Part shown: positions 8,219 through 17,091 of the stretch, piece after piece
How positions within the stretch are numbered: position 1 is the stretch's first letter
How the letters are laid out: each line of letters begins with the position of its first letter
From: Rhizobium pisi
GTDB taxonomy: Bacteria > Pseudomonadota > Alphaproteobacteria > Rhizobiales > Rhizobiaceae
Direction of reading: 5' to 3'
Assembly (NCBI RefSeq): GCF_003938655.1
Contig: NZ_RJJT01000009.1
Coordinates: 1-64,000 of the forward strand
DNA: 64,000 bases
Made by a program: the position numbers and the translations under genes
Notes under the pieces: generated by a model
Seen by the model: the letters and a program-made list of their open reading frames with translations, nothing else
Database searches by the model: none
Told to the model about the DNA's origin: nothing

Positions 8219-9769
8219 TTAAGCCTCCGGAGCCACGTAGCGCGGGAAGACCGGCGTCGGCGCTTCCAGCGTCGTTCCCGCAACGAGGCGGCCTGCCTCG
8301 CCGAGGGCAGCAAAATCACGCTTGTCAGCAGGCGCGGCCACGAGATCGAGCAGCTTGCCTGATGAATCCGGCATGAAGGGCTGCAACAGGATTGCGATCT
8401 GGCGCACGACCTCGGCTGTAACGTAGAGCACCGTGCCCATGCGCGCCGGATCCGTCTTTTTCAGCGCCCACGGCGCCTGGCCGGCGAAATAACGGTCGGC
8501 CTCCGAAACGACAGCGATGATCGAGGTGAGCGCGCGATGGATGAGCTGCTTGCCCATGTCGTCGCGCGTCGAGGCATGCAGTGCATCGGCCTGCGCCAGC
8601 ATCGCCTTGTCCTCGTCCGTCAGCGGTCCGCATTCCGGGATCTTGCCGTCGCAATTCTTGACGATCATCGACAGCGAGCGGCTGGCGAGGTTGCCGATGC
8701 CGTTGGCGAGATCGGAATTGATGCGCGTGCCGATCGCCTCTTCGCTATAGCTGCCGTCCTGGCCGAAGGAGACTTCGCGTAGGAAAAAGTAGCGCACCTG
8801 ATCGAGGCCGAAATGGTTGACCAGATTGACCGGATCGACGACGTTGCCGAGCGATTTCGACATCTTCTCGCCCTTGTTGAGCAGGAAGCCGTGGGCGAAG
8901 ACGCGCTTGGGCAGCGGCAGCTTCGCCGACATCAGGAAGGCCGGCCAGTAGACGGCGTGGAAGCGGATGATGTCCTTGCCGATGATGTGCACGTCCGCGG
9001 GCCAATATTTCGCTCTTGGGCCATTCTTGTCTTCGATGTAGCCCGTCGCGGTAATGTAGTTGGTCAGCGCATCGACCCAGACATACATGACATGGGCGGG
9101 ATCGTTCGGCACCTTGATGCCCCAGTCGAAGGTGGTGCGCGAGACAGAGAGATCCTTCAGGCCCGACTTGACGAAGGAAATCACTTCGTTGCGGCGCTCG
9201 GCGGGACCGATGAAATCAGGGTTTGCTTCGTAATGCGCAAGCAGCTTGTCCTGGTATTCGGAAAGCTTGAAGAAATAGCTTGCCTCTTCCACCCATTCGA
9301 CAGGCGTGCCCTGCGGTCCGTAACGCACGCCATCGGCGCGCAGCTCCGTCTCGTTTTCCTGGTAATAGGCTTCGTCGCGCACCGAATACCAGCCGGCATA
9401 GCTGTCCTTGTAGATGTCGCCGCTGTCGGCCATCAGGTTCCAGATATTGCGCGAAGTCTCGTGATGACGCTCCTGCGTGGTGCGGATGAAATCATCGTTC
9501 GAGGCGTTGAGAAGCTTCGCCATCGCCTGGAATTCGCCGGAGTTGCGGTCGGCGAGCGCCTGCGGCGCAATTCCCTCGGCGCGAGCGGTCTGCTGCATCT
9601 TCTGGCCGTGTTCATCGGTCCCCGTCAGGAAGAAGACGTCCCTGCCGTCCAGGCGCTGGTAGCGTGCCATCGCATCCGTCGCGATCAGCTCATAGGCATG
9701 GCCGATATGCGGCTTGCCGTTGGGATAGGAAATCGCGGTGGTGATGTAGAAAGGTGTCTTGTCTGTCAT
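8219..9769 (-). CDS. metG: Methionyl-tRNA synthetase
   Basis: Charges tRNA-Met with methionine in the cytosol. The protein is 516 residues. The class I motifs are HIGH (residues 21-24) and KMSKS (302-306). There is no CxxC zinc knuckle in the connective peptide and no C-terminal tRNA-binding appendix, matching the short alphaproteobacterial form. The ATG at 9769 (MTDKTPFY) is preferred over the TTG nine bases upstream. It heads the metG-tatD-MBL run. In relatives holB usually precedes it directly; here a TSUP gene on the opposite strand separates them. Confidence 0.96.
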   Translation of the reverse strand: MTDKTPFYITTAISYPNGKPHIGHAYELIATDAMARYQRLDGRDVFFLTGTDEHGQKMQQTARAEGIAPQALADRNSGEFQAMAKLLNASNDDFIRTTQERHHETSRNIWNLMADSGDIYKDSYAGWYSVRDEAYYQENETELRADGVRYGPQGTPVEWVEEASYFFKLSEYQDKLLAHYEANPDFIGPAERRNEVISFVKSGLKDLSVSRTTFDWGIKVPNDPAHVMYVWVDALTNYITATGYIEDKNGPRAKYWPADVHIIGKDIIRFHAVYWPAFLMSAKLPLPKRVFAHGFLLNKGEKMSKSLGNVVDPVNLVNHFGLDQVRYFFLREVSFGQDGSYSEEAIGTRINSDLANGIGNLASRSLSMIVKNCDGKIPECGPLTDEDKAMLAQADALHASTRDDMGKQLIHRALTSIIAVVSEADRYFAGQAPWALKKTDPARMGTVLYVTAEVVRQIAILLQPFMPDSSGKLLDLVAAPADKRDFAALGEAGRLVAGTTLEAPTPVFPRYVAPEA

Positions 9770-10000
9770 GGCGGCCAATGTCCGGCTTACTCTATAAAAA
9801 TGGTCAGCCGCTCTTAGCGCATGTCACCGCCAAGCGAAACATCAACTTTCCAGTCATCAATGATTTCCGGGACGCTGGCCGGTGAGCTTGACTCATGAAC
9901 GGGCGCAATTTACCCGTCATGAAAAGAGGGCGGGACAGAACGAAGTGCCAATATTCATCTACCGGAAGTGCCGTAGTCGCACGCCGTCGGAGGCGCTCGA

Positions 10001-10789
10001 TTGACATTCCAGCCTCTCTATTCGCTTTCGGGTCTCTGCGTCGGCGCGCTCGTCGGCATCACCGGCGTTGGCGGCGGATCGTTGATGACGCCCCTGTTGG
10101 TGCTGCTCTTCGGCGTCCACCCAACAACCGCCGTCGGCACGGATCTTCTCTACGCGGCGATCACCAAGACGGCTGGCACCACCGTTCACGGCATGCATGG
10201 ACGCATCAACTGGAAGATCGTCGGCGGCTTGGCCGCCGGCAGCGTGCCGGCCGCCTTGTTGATGCTATGGATGCTGGCCGGCGTCGATCGCAAGAGCATC
10301 GGCGTCGCCCATACCATCACCACCGCGCTCGGCTGGCTTCTCGTCATGACCGCGATCATGCTGGTCTTCCGAGGACAGATACTCGAGCTGGCGCGCCGCG
10401 CCATCGGTGATCGCACGCTGCCGCGGCCGGCAACGATCGTCACCTTCACCGTCGCCCTGGGGTTCCTGCTCGGCGTCCTCGTCACCTTGACCTCGGTCGG
10501 CGCGGGCGCGCTTGGTGTGACGATCCTGCTGGTACTCTATCCCAGGCTCGACGTGCGCGAGATCGTCGGTTCCGATATCGTCCATGCCGTACCGCTGACC
10601 CTGATCGGCGGCATGGGTTACTGGTTTATCGGCGAGATCGATTGGGCAATGCTGTTTGCCCTGCTCATCGGTTCGATTCCCGGCATTATTGCCGGAAGTC
10701 TTCTGGCGCCGAAGCTGCATGAACGCACCATCCGCATCGTCCTGGCCGCCACGCTCGCCGTCGTCGCATGGAAGCTGCTGGCCGGCTGA
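10001..10789 (+). CDS. TSUP (TauE/SafE) family permease
   Basis: Inner-membrane protein of 262 residues with about eight helices arranged as two repeats. The glycine-rich GVGGGSLMTPLL motif near residues 21-32 and the partner motif LTSVGAGALGV in the second half mark the sulfite exporter TauE/SafE family, which moves sulfur-containing or organic anions. The start is a TTG at 10001 with GGAGG seven bases upstream, a convincing non-ATG start. It is on the strand opposite to holB and metG and sits between them. The substrate is not predictable from sequence. Confidence 0.85.
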   Translation: MTFQPLYSLSGLCVGALVGITGVGGGSLMTPLLVLLFGVHPTTAVGTDLLYAAITKTAGTTVHGMHGRINWKIVGGLAAGSVPAALLMLWMLAGVDRKSIGVAHTITTALGWLLVMTAIMLVFRGQILELARRAIGDRTLPRPATIVTFTVALGFLLGVLVTLTSVGAGALGVTILLVLYPRLDVREIVGSDIVHAVPLTLIGGMGYWFIGEIDWAMLFALLIGSIPGIIAGSLLAPKLHERTIRIVLAATLAVVAWKLLAG

Positions 10790-10870
10790 TCGGAGTGTGA
10801 TGCCCTTGCTGTCCGGTTCGTGCCGCGACGGCAACCCCCCGGGGGCAAGTCGGCGATCTCCGGACTGGGT

Positions 10871-11896
10871 TTAGAGGCCCGGCTGCTTGATATCGGCGAG
10901 AATGCTGATGATCGTCTGCTTGCGGTCGAGATTGTAGCCGTCGGAAATGGTAAGCCGCTCGGTGATCTCGGAATAAAGCCGCGCCAGCCGTTCCGCAGCC
11001 GTGATCCGCCCCTCGCCTGCTGCGGCCCGCGCGCGGCTCATGATGTCGTCGCCGATATGGCTGACGAAGAAATCGAAGATCGTGTCGCTTTCCCTCCCCG
11101 AAAGCGCGTCGGCCAGCCGATGCATCGCCTTGCGTGCCGTCGGTCCCTCGGCGGAAAGCATCTCGTCATAGGCGGCGATGATGTCGCCGCCACCGTAGTT
11201 CAAGAGTTTCAGTGCCTCGCCGACGCTGCCCTTGGCCGCCGAAAGCAGCGCCCCGCCCTCGCCTGCTATGCCGAGATGGGCAAGCGCGGCGATAAGCGCA
11301 TCATCCGCAAGCGGCGCCAGTTTCAGCGGCAGGCAACGTGAGCGGATCGTCGGCAGCAATCTGCCCGGCGCATGCGACAGCACCAGAAACAGAGCCCGCT
11401 TCGGCGGCTCCTCCAGGATCTTCAGGATAGCGTTGGCCGCATTGCGGTTCATATCATCGGCCGGGTCAATGATGACGATCCGCCAGTTGCCCGTGCCCGA
11501 CGTCTGCGAGAAGAACTTGCCGGCGCGGCGCACCTCATCGACCGTGATCGCCGATTTCACCTTCCCGGTCTTTTCATCCACCGGCCGGGCAAGATGCAGG
11601 AGATTGTGCGAGGCGCCAGAGACGATCTGCCGGCTCACGGGAGAGGCAGGATCGGGATCGCCGATCGTTTCCGGCGCGGTCTCGGGATCGGGATGCGAGA
11701 GCACGTGATTGGCGAAGCGGAAAGCGAGCGTCGCCTTGCCGATGCCCTCAGGCCCTTCGATCAGGATGGCGTGATGGCCCTTGCCCGACCGGTAGGATTG
11801 CGCGAGGAACGCCTCCGCCTCCTCATGGCCGAACAGCCTGGTGTTTTCCGCCGGCCAGATTGCGCCGTCGAGCAGTCCGGGCTTTTCCTCACTCAT
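10871..11896 (-). CDS. holB: DNA polymerase III delta' subunit
   Basis: Clamp-loader subunit (341 residues) that helps load the sliding clamp during replication. The AAA+ core has a P-loop GPEGIGK at residues 48-54 and a conserved TIRSRC sensor/arginine-finger motif in mid-protein. The ATG at 11896 is chosen because it overlaps the tmk stop (the tmk stop and this start share ATGAGTGA), giving an 8-base overlap and likely translational coupling; the upstream in-frame ATG at 11923 lies inside tmk. tmk-holB is a common bacterial pair. Confidence 0.93.
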   Translation of the reverse strand: MSEEKPGLLDGAIWPAENTRLFGHEEAEAFLAQSYRSGKGHHAILIEGPEGIGKATLAFRFANHVLSHPDPETAPETIGDPDPASPVSRQIVSGASHNLLHLARPVDEKTGKVKSAITVDEVRRAGKFFSQTSGTGNWRIVIIDPADDMNRNAANAILKILEEPPKRALFLVLSHAPGRLLPTIRSRCLPLKLAPLADDALIAALAHLGIAGEGGALLSAAKGSVGEALKLLNYGGGDIIAAYDEMLSAEGPTARKAMHRLADALSGRESDTIFDFFVSHIGDDIMSRARAAAGEGRITAAERLARLYSEITERLTISDGYNLDRKQTIISILADIKQPGL

Positions 11897-12599
11897 GGTG
11901 GGCGGCTTCCGGCGTTCTGACATGGCCTGATGGCGCCAGCAGCTGCTTGACGATCGTCAGGATCTCGGCGGCGATCGCCTCCTCCGCCTGCATGGCGTTG
12001 ATCACGTGGCAGCGCTCCGGCTCGCGGGCGGCGATATCGAGAAAGGCCTCGCGCCGCTTCTCGTGTGTTTCGAGCCGCTCCTTCTCGAAACGGTCGGGAC
12101 CGTCGGCGGCAGCGCGCTTCTGCGCCCGCTCCAGTCCGATCCTGGCAGGGATGTCGAGTATCACGGTGCAATCAGGCATGACACCGTTGATGGCGATGCG
12201 CTGCAGCGTCTCGATGAAATCGGGCTCGAGATTGCCGGTAATGCCTTGGTAGACGCGGGAGGAATCCATGAAGCGGTCGCAGAGCACGATCTTGCCTGCG
12301 GCAAGTGCCGGCCGGATCACCTCTTCGACATGATCGTTGCGCGCTGCGGCAAAAAGAATCGCCTCCATTCGCGTGCCGAAGGCTTCGGCAGCGCCTGAGA
12401 GCAACACATGGCGCACGGCCTCCGCACCCGGCGATCCGCCCGGCTCTCGCGTCATCAGCACATCGTGACCTTCGCCCTTCAGCGCTGCGGCGAGGCGGCG
12501 GATCTGGGTGGATTTCCCAGCGCCTTCCCCGCCTTCAAACGTAACGAACAATCCCGCACCGGATGACAATGACAACTTCCCGCATTCCGGGCGCCGCAT
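11889..12599 (-). CDS. tmk: Thymidylate kinase
   Basis: Phosphorylates dTMP to dTDP in the dTTP pathway. The P-loop [10 protein letters not shown] falls at residues 21-30, followed by the [11 protein letters not shown] motif and [12 protein letters not shown], all typical of bacterial Tmk; the LID region holds basic residues ([14 protein letters not shown]). Numbering uses the ATG at 12599. A TTG at 12569 would give a product starting right before [13 protein letters not shown], closer to the usual family length, so the start is uncertain by ten codons. It overlaps holB by eight bases and follows the PBP5-like gene on the same strand after about 100 bases. Confidence 0.94.
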   Translation of the reverse strand: MRRPECGKLSLSSGAGLFVTFEGGEGAGKSTQIRRLAAALKGEGHDVLMTREPGGSPGAEAVRHVLLSGAAEAFGTRMEAILFAAARNDHVEEVIRPALAAGKIVLCDRFMDSSRVYQGITGNLEPDFIETLQRIAINGVMPDCTVILDIPARIGLERAQKRAAADGPDRFEKERLETHEKRREAFLDIAAREPERCHVINAMQAEEAIAAEILTIVKQLLAPSGHVRTPEAAHHE

Positions 12600-12699
12600 G
12601 CGCCCTGCCTCTTCTATCTATCCGAAGATACCAGGGAGGAAAACCTTTTGCCGCGGCGACATATTCACCTTTCCCGGCAAATTGCATCGGAACGAGGCG

Positions 12700-13893
12700 T
12701 CAACCGGGCGCCGACTTGTCCCAAAGCCAGGAGAAGAACAGCGATTCGCCGAGTTCCAGCATGGCATCGACGGCCCGGCTGCTGAGCGAGCCCTCCTCTA
12801 CCGCCTGCACGGTATAGAGCGGCACTTCCCTGAGCAGCCTGCTGCCGGCAAAGATCCTGAGCGTGCCCGCTTGGTAATCCGGCTTGACCGGCGCCGTCAG
12901 CGGCCAGTGATAGACGATGCGCGCCGATAGCCGGTCGGGATTGCTGATCGGAATATAGACGCTGACCGGCGCCTTGGCGACGAGATCGACGGTGCGGGCC
13001 GTGCCGCCATAGACGCTGGCGGCGCCGATGACTTCCCGGTCGGCGAAGATCTGCCGGCTCTCGAAGGCCGTCAGCCCCCATTCAAGCACGCGCTTGGCTT
13101 CCTCCGTCCGCTCCTTGTCGGAAGCGATGCCGGCAAGCGCCAGAAACAGCCGTCTGCCGTCGCGCTCAACCGAAGCGACGATCGAATAGCCCTCGCCTTC
13201 GGTGAAGCCGGTGGCAAGCCCGTCGGCGCCGAGATCGAACCCCAGCAGCGGATTCCTGTTTCGCTGCTGGATCTTGTTCCACTCGAATTCCGGCTGCGCG
13301 AAATAGGCATAGAGGTTCGGATAGGACTGCTGGAGAGCGGCGGCGAGCGTCACCATCTCGCGTGCCGTCACCTTGCTCCTGCTATCGGGGAGGCCGGTGG
13401 AATTGCCGAACATCGCCTTTTCCAGGCCGAGTTCGCGGGCGCGGCGCGTCATCGATTCGGCAAATTGCTGTTCGCTTCCCGCCATGCCTTCGGCAAGCAC
13501 GATGCAGGCATCATTGGCGCCCTGTATGGCGATCCCCTTGATCAGGTCCTCGACGCGTACACGCGATTTAAGCGCGGCGAACATGGTTGCCGTCCGCGAC
13601 GGCGCGCCGCCCGTCCGCCAGGCATATTCCGAAACCGGATATTCGGTATCGAGCGTGATCTGACCCTTCGTCACCGCGTCGAAGACGATATCCATCGTCA
13701 TCAGCTTGGCGAGCGAAGCCGGCGAAAAGCCCTGGTCCTCGTTCTTGGCGAGAAGCACGGTGCCGGTGGACGCCTCGATCATATAGGCCTGCGTCGCCTT
13801 GGTGGCGAAACCAACGGTGCCGCCATCGGCTGCGAGCGCGCCGGTGGCGAGCGGCATCAGGCACGCAAGAAGGCGAAGCAAAGGCTTCAGCAT
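12700..13893 (-). CDS. PBP5-family protein with degenerate active-site motifs
   Basis: Periplasmic protein of 397 residues with a signal peptide (cleavage near ALA-AD, residue 21), a peptidase S11 domain and a C-terminal PBP5-type beta domain. Family members are D-Ala-D-Ala carboxypeptidases that trim peptidoglycan stems. The SxxK motif is intact (S60-K63 in SPASLAK), but the SxN motif reads GAN (125-127 in QGANDAC) and the KTG motif reads ATG (227-229 in GLATGF). I checked both on the nucleotide sequence. Loss of the SxN Ser and the KTG Lys should impair acylation or deacylation, so this may be a non-canonical or inactive paralogue. The intact homologue is at 62173-63687. The start is the ATG at 13893, giving a clean signal peptide. 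Confidence 0.85.
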   Translation of the reverse strand: MLKPLLRLLACLMPLATGALAADGGTVGFATKATQAYMIEASTGTVLLAKNEDQGFSPASLAKLMTMDIVFDAVTKGQITLDTEYPVSEYAWRTGGAPSRTATMFAALKSRVRVEDLIKGIAIQGANDACIVLAEGMAGSEQQFAESMTRRARELGLEKAMFGNSTGLPDSRSKVTAREMVTLAAALQQSYPNLYAYFAQPEFEWNKIQQRNRNPLLGFDLGADGLATGFTEGEGYSIVASVERDGRRLFLALAGIASDKERTEEAKRVLEWGLTAFESRQIFADREVIGAASVYGGTARTVDLVAKAPVSVYIPISNPDRLSARIVYHWPLTAPVKPDYQAGTLRIFAGSRLLREVPLYTVQAVEEGSLSSRAVDAMLELGESLFFSWLWDKSAPG

Positions 13894-13965
13894 CGCAATT
13901 CCTATCGAACGAGCGTCGTCTGTAAGGAGGTTAGAGCGAGAGGGAATCCGATGCAATTGCCATGC

Positions 13966-15066
13966 TCAGCGCGCGGCGGATTTTGCCTGCTGCCGCTTTG
14001 CCGAGGCAAGGATCGACTCCTGCGTCAGCCCGTCATTGCGCACCATCACCGCGTCGAAAGCGAGATCGACAGTCACCGTCCTCACCTCTTCGTTCTGATA
14101 GCCGAGCGCAAGCGATGCCCCGCCATAGGGGCGCTCATAGGGCATGGGGCCGATTTCCGGCAGTACGATCATCTGGTCGAAGGCCTGCATGCCATTGCCT
14201 GCGGGCGCAGACGGCGCGACCAGAACATGGGCAGCCGGTGCGAGGGCGGGCGCTGCATTGTAGCGGGCGCTCGGCGTCGAACCGGCATAGGATGTCGCCG
14301 ACATCGGCACCGGCACGTTGGCGGGCTGGGTCTCGTAGTCCTCAGCGCTCTGCAGCTGGTCGCGGGTGATCTTGCGGCTATTGGAGGCGACCATCACGCC
14401 GGTTGCGATCTGGCCTTCCGGATTGATCCCCGGAAGACGGCTGCCCTTCGGCGCGTAAGATGCCATGAGGTAAGGCATGTCATGGCCGTCCATGCGGGCG
14501 CGGCCAACATATTGCACGCGCACCTTGCCGGTGCCGCTGTGCTGCAGATCCAGCATGTCGGCGGTCTTGTTGGAAAGATCGATGATGCGGCCTTCATGAT
14601 AAGGACCGCGATCGTTGACGCGAACGACGATGGACGACCCGTTCTCGAGATTGGTGACGCGCGCATAGCTCGGCAGCGGGAACGTCGGATGTGCGGCTGA
14701 AAGATGCATCTGGTCGTAGACTTCGCCGTTCGCCGTCAGGCGCCCGTGAAAGGCGGAGCCATACCACGAGGCGACGCCGACCTTGTTATAGGCGAAGTCT
14801 TCCTTCGGATAATACCACTTGCCCTTGACCTCGTAGGGGTTGCCGACCATGTAGCGGCCGCCGCCCTTCGGAATATTGTTGCCGGTGGCGACCCGCGGGC
14901 TCGCCTTCACGCCATATTCGGATTCGGAGAAATACTCTTTGCCGTGGGCTCTCTTCTTCGGCACCGCCTGTGTCGTGCCGCACGCTGCAACCGTCGCGCA
15001 CATCGCCGATATCGCCAGCCACCGTGCTGTCGTTGCGAATGACGCCGCCCCGTATTCCAGTTTCAT
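13966..15066 (-). CDS. rlpA: RlpA-like septal ring lipoprotein
   Basis: Outer-membrane-type lipoprotein of 366 residues. The lipobox is VAAC (Cys29 using the ATG at 15066). A double-psi beta-barrel follows (about residues 97-190) with GVASWYGSAFHGRLTANGE and VVRVNDRGPY, the core of the RlpA lytic transglycosylase fold acting on denuded glycan at the septum. The C-terminal 150 residues are Pro/Ala-rich and lack the SPOR domain found in E. coli RlpA. It precedes the PBP5-like gene by about 70 bases on the same strand, so two cell-wall proteins may be coexpressed. An ATG at 15084 is an alternative start. Confidence 0.85.
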   Translation of the reverse strand: MKLEYGAASFATTARWLAISAMCATVAACGTTQAVPKKRAHGKEYFSESEYGVKASPRVATGNNIPKGGGRYMVGNPYEVKGKWYYPKEDFAYNKVGVASWYGSAFHGRLTANGEVYDQMHLSAAHPTFPLPSYARVTNLENGSSIVVRVNDRGPYHEGRIIDLSNKTADMLDLQHSGTGKVRVQYVGRARMDGHDMPYLMASYAPKGSRLPGINPEGQIATGVMVASNSRKITRDQLQSAEDYETQPANVPVPMSATSYAGSTPSARYNAAPALAPAAHVLVAPSAPAGNGMQAFDQMIVLPEIGPMPYERPYGGASLALGYQNEEVRTVTVDLAFDAVMVRNDGLTQESILASAKRQQAKSAAR

Positions 15067-15559
15067 GTGTCCCACGCCGCTCATATGGTTAAGGAACTTT
15101 GCCCGATAATGGGTCAATAGCGCCTTATTCCCACCCGCCTAACGAGAGCTTAATCTTGCTGGCATCGTGGCAAATTTGCGAACGATTTCGCAGCGATAGC
15201 GACAATTCTAATGATTATGGTTTACGGATTGCTAACACCAACCCCGCCGCCCTGCCCACCAGCCGTCGCAACGATGCCCGAAATCGTCGTGCCGAACCGA
15301 GGCACATCGCAAACGGCTGATGGCGTCTGTATGCTCGAAAAGCTCCAGATTGGAGGCGCCAGCCGCGCGTAAAGGTTTCGCTCCCTAGTGGTCTTCAGCG
15401 CATTTGACACGCTTGAGTCATTGAGGGCGCCTGCTTCGCAGCTGTGTTTCCCTTGGTGCGTGTGTTTTGTTGCTTGACTCAAAGTGAGGTGGAAAGTTTA
15501 TTTGCGGCGTTCGGGGTGCGCCCGGCGTCCTTTCCACGCTCATCTTCAGGAGACGAGCC
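15067..15559. other. Intergenic region between divergent genes
   Basis: About 490 bases separating rlpA and the VCBS-like gene. Short frames on both strands are not convincing. It must hold the rlpA promoter on the minus strand (an AT-richer part at 15110-15240) and the plus-strand promoter listed at 15473-15501. I see no repeats or RNA gene. Confidence 0.45.
15473..15501 (+). promoter_or_regulatory. Rhizobial sigma-70 type promoter
   Basis: CTTGAC at 15473-15478 exactly matches the rhizobial -35 consensus. After 17 bases comes GTTTAT (15496-15501), four of six matches to CTATAT. The VCBS-like gene starts 58 bases further on. Confidence 0.5.
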
Positions 15560-16381
15560 ATGGCAAATCACAAACCAACAGTGCCTAGCGTATTGATCCA
15601 CGACTACTCACCCATGGAAGCCATTGAAGGAAGCCTTCTCGACAACGCATCGGATCCAGATGGCGACCTGCTTCAGGTTCAGTTCGTCAACGGTGTGAGA
15701 ATTCCCAACAAAGCAGGTGAGCCCGGATATCTTACCATTGAGGGCGAGCACGGAACGCTGACGATTTGGGGCGACGGCAGCTACAATTACGCGGTCGATG
15801 ATCCGGCAAGTCTTGAGCCGGGAAAATCCTTCTCCGAGAAATTCTCGTTCAAGATCTCGGATGGAAAAGGCGGTACCGACGTCGCCGATTTCAACATCGC
15901 CGTCAACGCGCCTCCGCAAGGACTGTATTCCATCGATTTCGAAAACGCCCCCAAGGAATATCCCGGGCAATCGGATATCGCTTCAGGTTATGCCGGCTTC
16001 AAGTTTGGCGACAAGGTTGACGGCAATCTATGGGCCGTTGCTGAATCCGGCGGCAACGAGTACGTCGTCAGCAATCCCTACAATCCCTTTTTCGATCGCG
16101 TTGACGGCAAGCTCTTCACGATCGAGGGCGTCGACGTCGCGACCAATTTTGACGCTGGTTACGAAGGCGTCGATGCTCTCGTCACTTTCGAGGGCTACAT
16201 CGATGGCAACAAAGTGAGCGAGATGGCTGTGACGGTCTATGGAGACACCATTGCCGATGGTCAGCATATTTCGTTGGAGGCGCTCGGAGCTGTCGACTTC
16301 ATCCGCTTCGATATCGAGCCTGAAACAGAGCCCACAGGCTTTCCGCAGCTCGCCTTCGACAACTTCACCGTCCTGGTGTGA
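15560..16381 (+). CDS. VCBS/cadherin-like domain protein, probable secreted
   Basis: Acidic protein of 273 residues without cysteine or an N-terminal signal peptide. Residues about 5-115 look like a VCBS or cadherin-like beta-sandwich (SLLDNASDPDGD, GDGSYNYAVDD, FKISDGKGGTDVADFNIAV). Residues 120-273 form a second beta-rich domain with a jelly-roll feel (FDRVDGKLFTIEGVDV, ending LAFDNFTVLV). Acidic, Cys-free, beta-rich proteins with DxDGD-type loops and no signal peptide are typical of type I secretion substrates such as rhizobial adhesins; no RTX nonapeptide run is present, so export is inference. AGGAGACGAGCC gives a strong start at 15560. No neighbouring transporter genes are seen. Confidence 0.65.
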   Translation: MANHKPTVPSVLIHDYSPMEAIEGSLLDNASDPDGDLLQVQFVNGVRIPNKAGEPGYLTIEGEHGTLTIWGDGSYNYAVDDPASLEPGKSFSEKFSFKISDGKGGTDVADFNIAVNAPPQGLYSIDFENAPKEYPGQSDIASGYAGFKFGDKVDGNLWAVAESGGNEYVVSNPYNPFFDRVDGKLFTIEGVDVATNFDAGYEGVDALVTFEGYIDGNKVSEMAVTVYGDTIADGQHISLEALGAVDFIRFDIEPETEPTGFPQLAFDNFTVLV

Positions 16382-16618
16382 CAATAGTCGAGAAGCGGCC
16401 ATGGACGCCGCTTCTCCCAGCCCCTCCTGGGCGCCTGGCGCCTCAAAGAAGCCGATTTATTCATCCATACGGCGATGAGTTGAACACTGCAGAACAAGTT
16501 GACGCTGCGATCAAAGCTGCTACAAAGCCCGCCTGTGAGTGAATGGGCAGCAAATCGGTAGAAACACCGATCCAAAAGAAACGCCGAACCGGAATTTCTT
16601 TGGGCTTCTCAATTGCCT

Positions 16619-16708
16619 GGAAGAGTGTCCGAGTGGTTTAAGGAACCGGTCTTGAAAACCGGCGTGCGGGAAACCGTACCGTGGGTTCGAATCCCACCTC
16701 TTCCGCCA
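16619..16708 (+). tRNA. tRNA-Ser (anticodon UGA)
   Basis: Class II tRNA of 90 bases with encoded CCA. The acceptor stem GGAAGAG (16619-16625) pairs with CTCTTCC (16698-16704), the discriminator is G, and CCA ends at 16708. The anticodon stem CCGGT/ACCGG encloses loop CTTGAAA, giving anticodon UGA, which reads UCA and probably other UCN serine codons. A long variable arm (GCGGGAAACCGT region) and the T-loop GTTCGAATC are present, as required for tRNA-Ser. Confidence 0.96.
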
Positions 16709-16875
16709 TTTTCCGAGTGTCCGACCGCATCATGGCCGTCTGCCACTGGTTCAGCCCTCCAGTTGAGCGGTGAGCTGCACGATCATCCACACCAGAGAAG
16801 ATTTTGAGGCCCGAGTTGCCGAGATTGCCGGTGGCAAGGGCATGCGTGTCGGCGCCGGGCGCCGTTGAAGCTCGT

Positions 16876-16965
16876 TCACGAGAGGAGCGAATATATCAGA
16901 GCGCCAATGGAACCCCAGAACACCAGCGGCGTAAGTATCATCGCCACGACGAAGATTTTGGTCAC
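16876..16965 (-). CDS. Possible 29-residue single-helix membrane protein
   Basis: A GTG-initiated frame of 29 codons encodes M-TKIFVVAMILTPLVFWG followed by SIGALIYSLLS. Almost the whole product is one hydrophobic helix with a short basic N-terminus (Lys3). GGGAG stands eight bases before the GTG, and the frame lies 126 bases downstream of the MFS gene on the same strand. Tiny membrane proteins of this type often modulate a larger membrane partner. It is too short for a family call; similarity to known subunits such as KdpF or CydX was not seen. Confidence 0.45.
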   Translation of the reverse strand: MTKIFVVAMILTPLVFWGSIGALIYSLLS

Positions 16966-17091
16966 GGAAAAAACTCCCAAACTCCAGCCATGCCGCAAAG
17001 ATCTACGGCAGCGACCGAAGCTTTGGTATCGGCCTGAAGTCCGGGATGAATCGGACCTTGGTCTCGGTTTTCCGGCGCTGAAACCCGGTAA

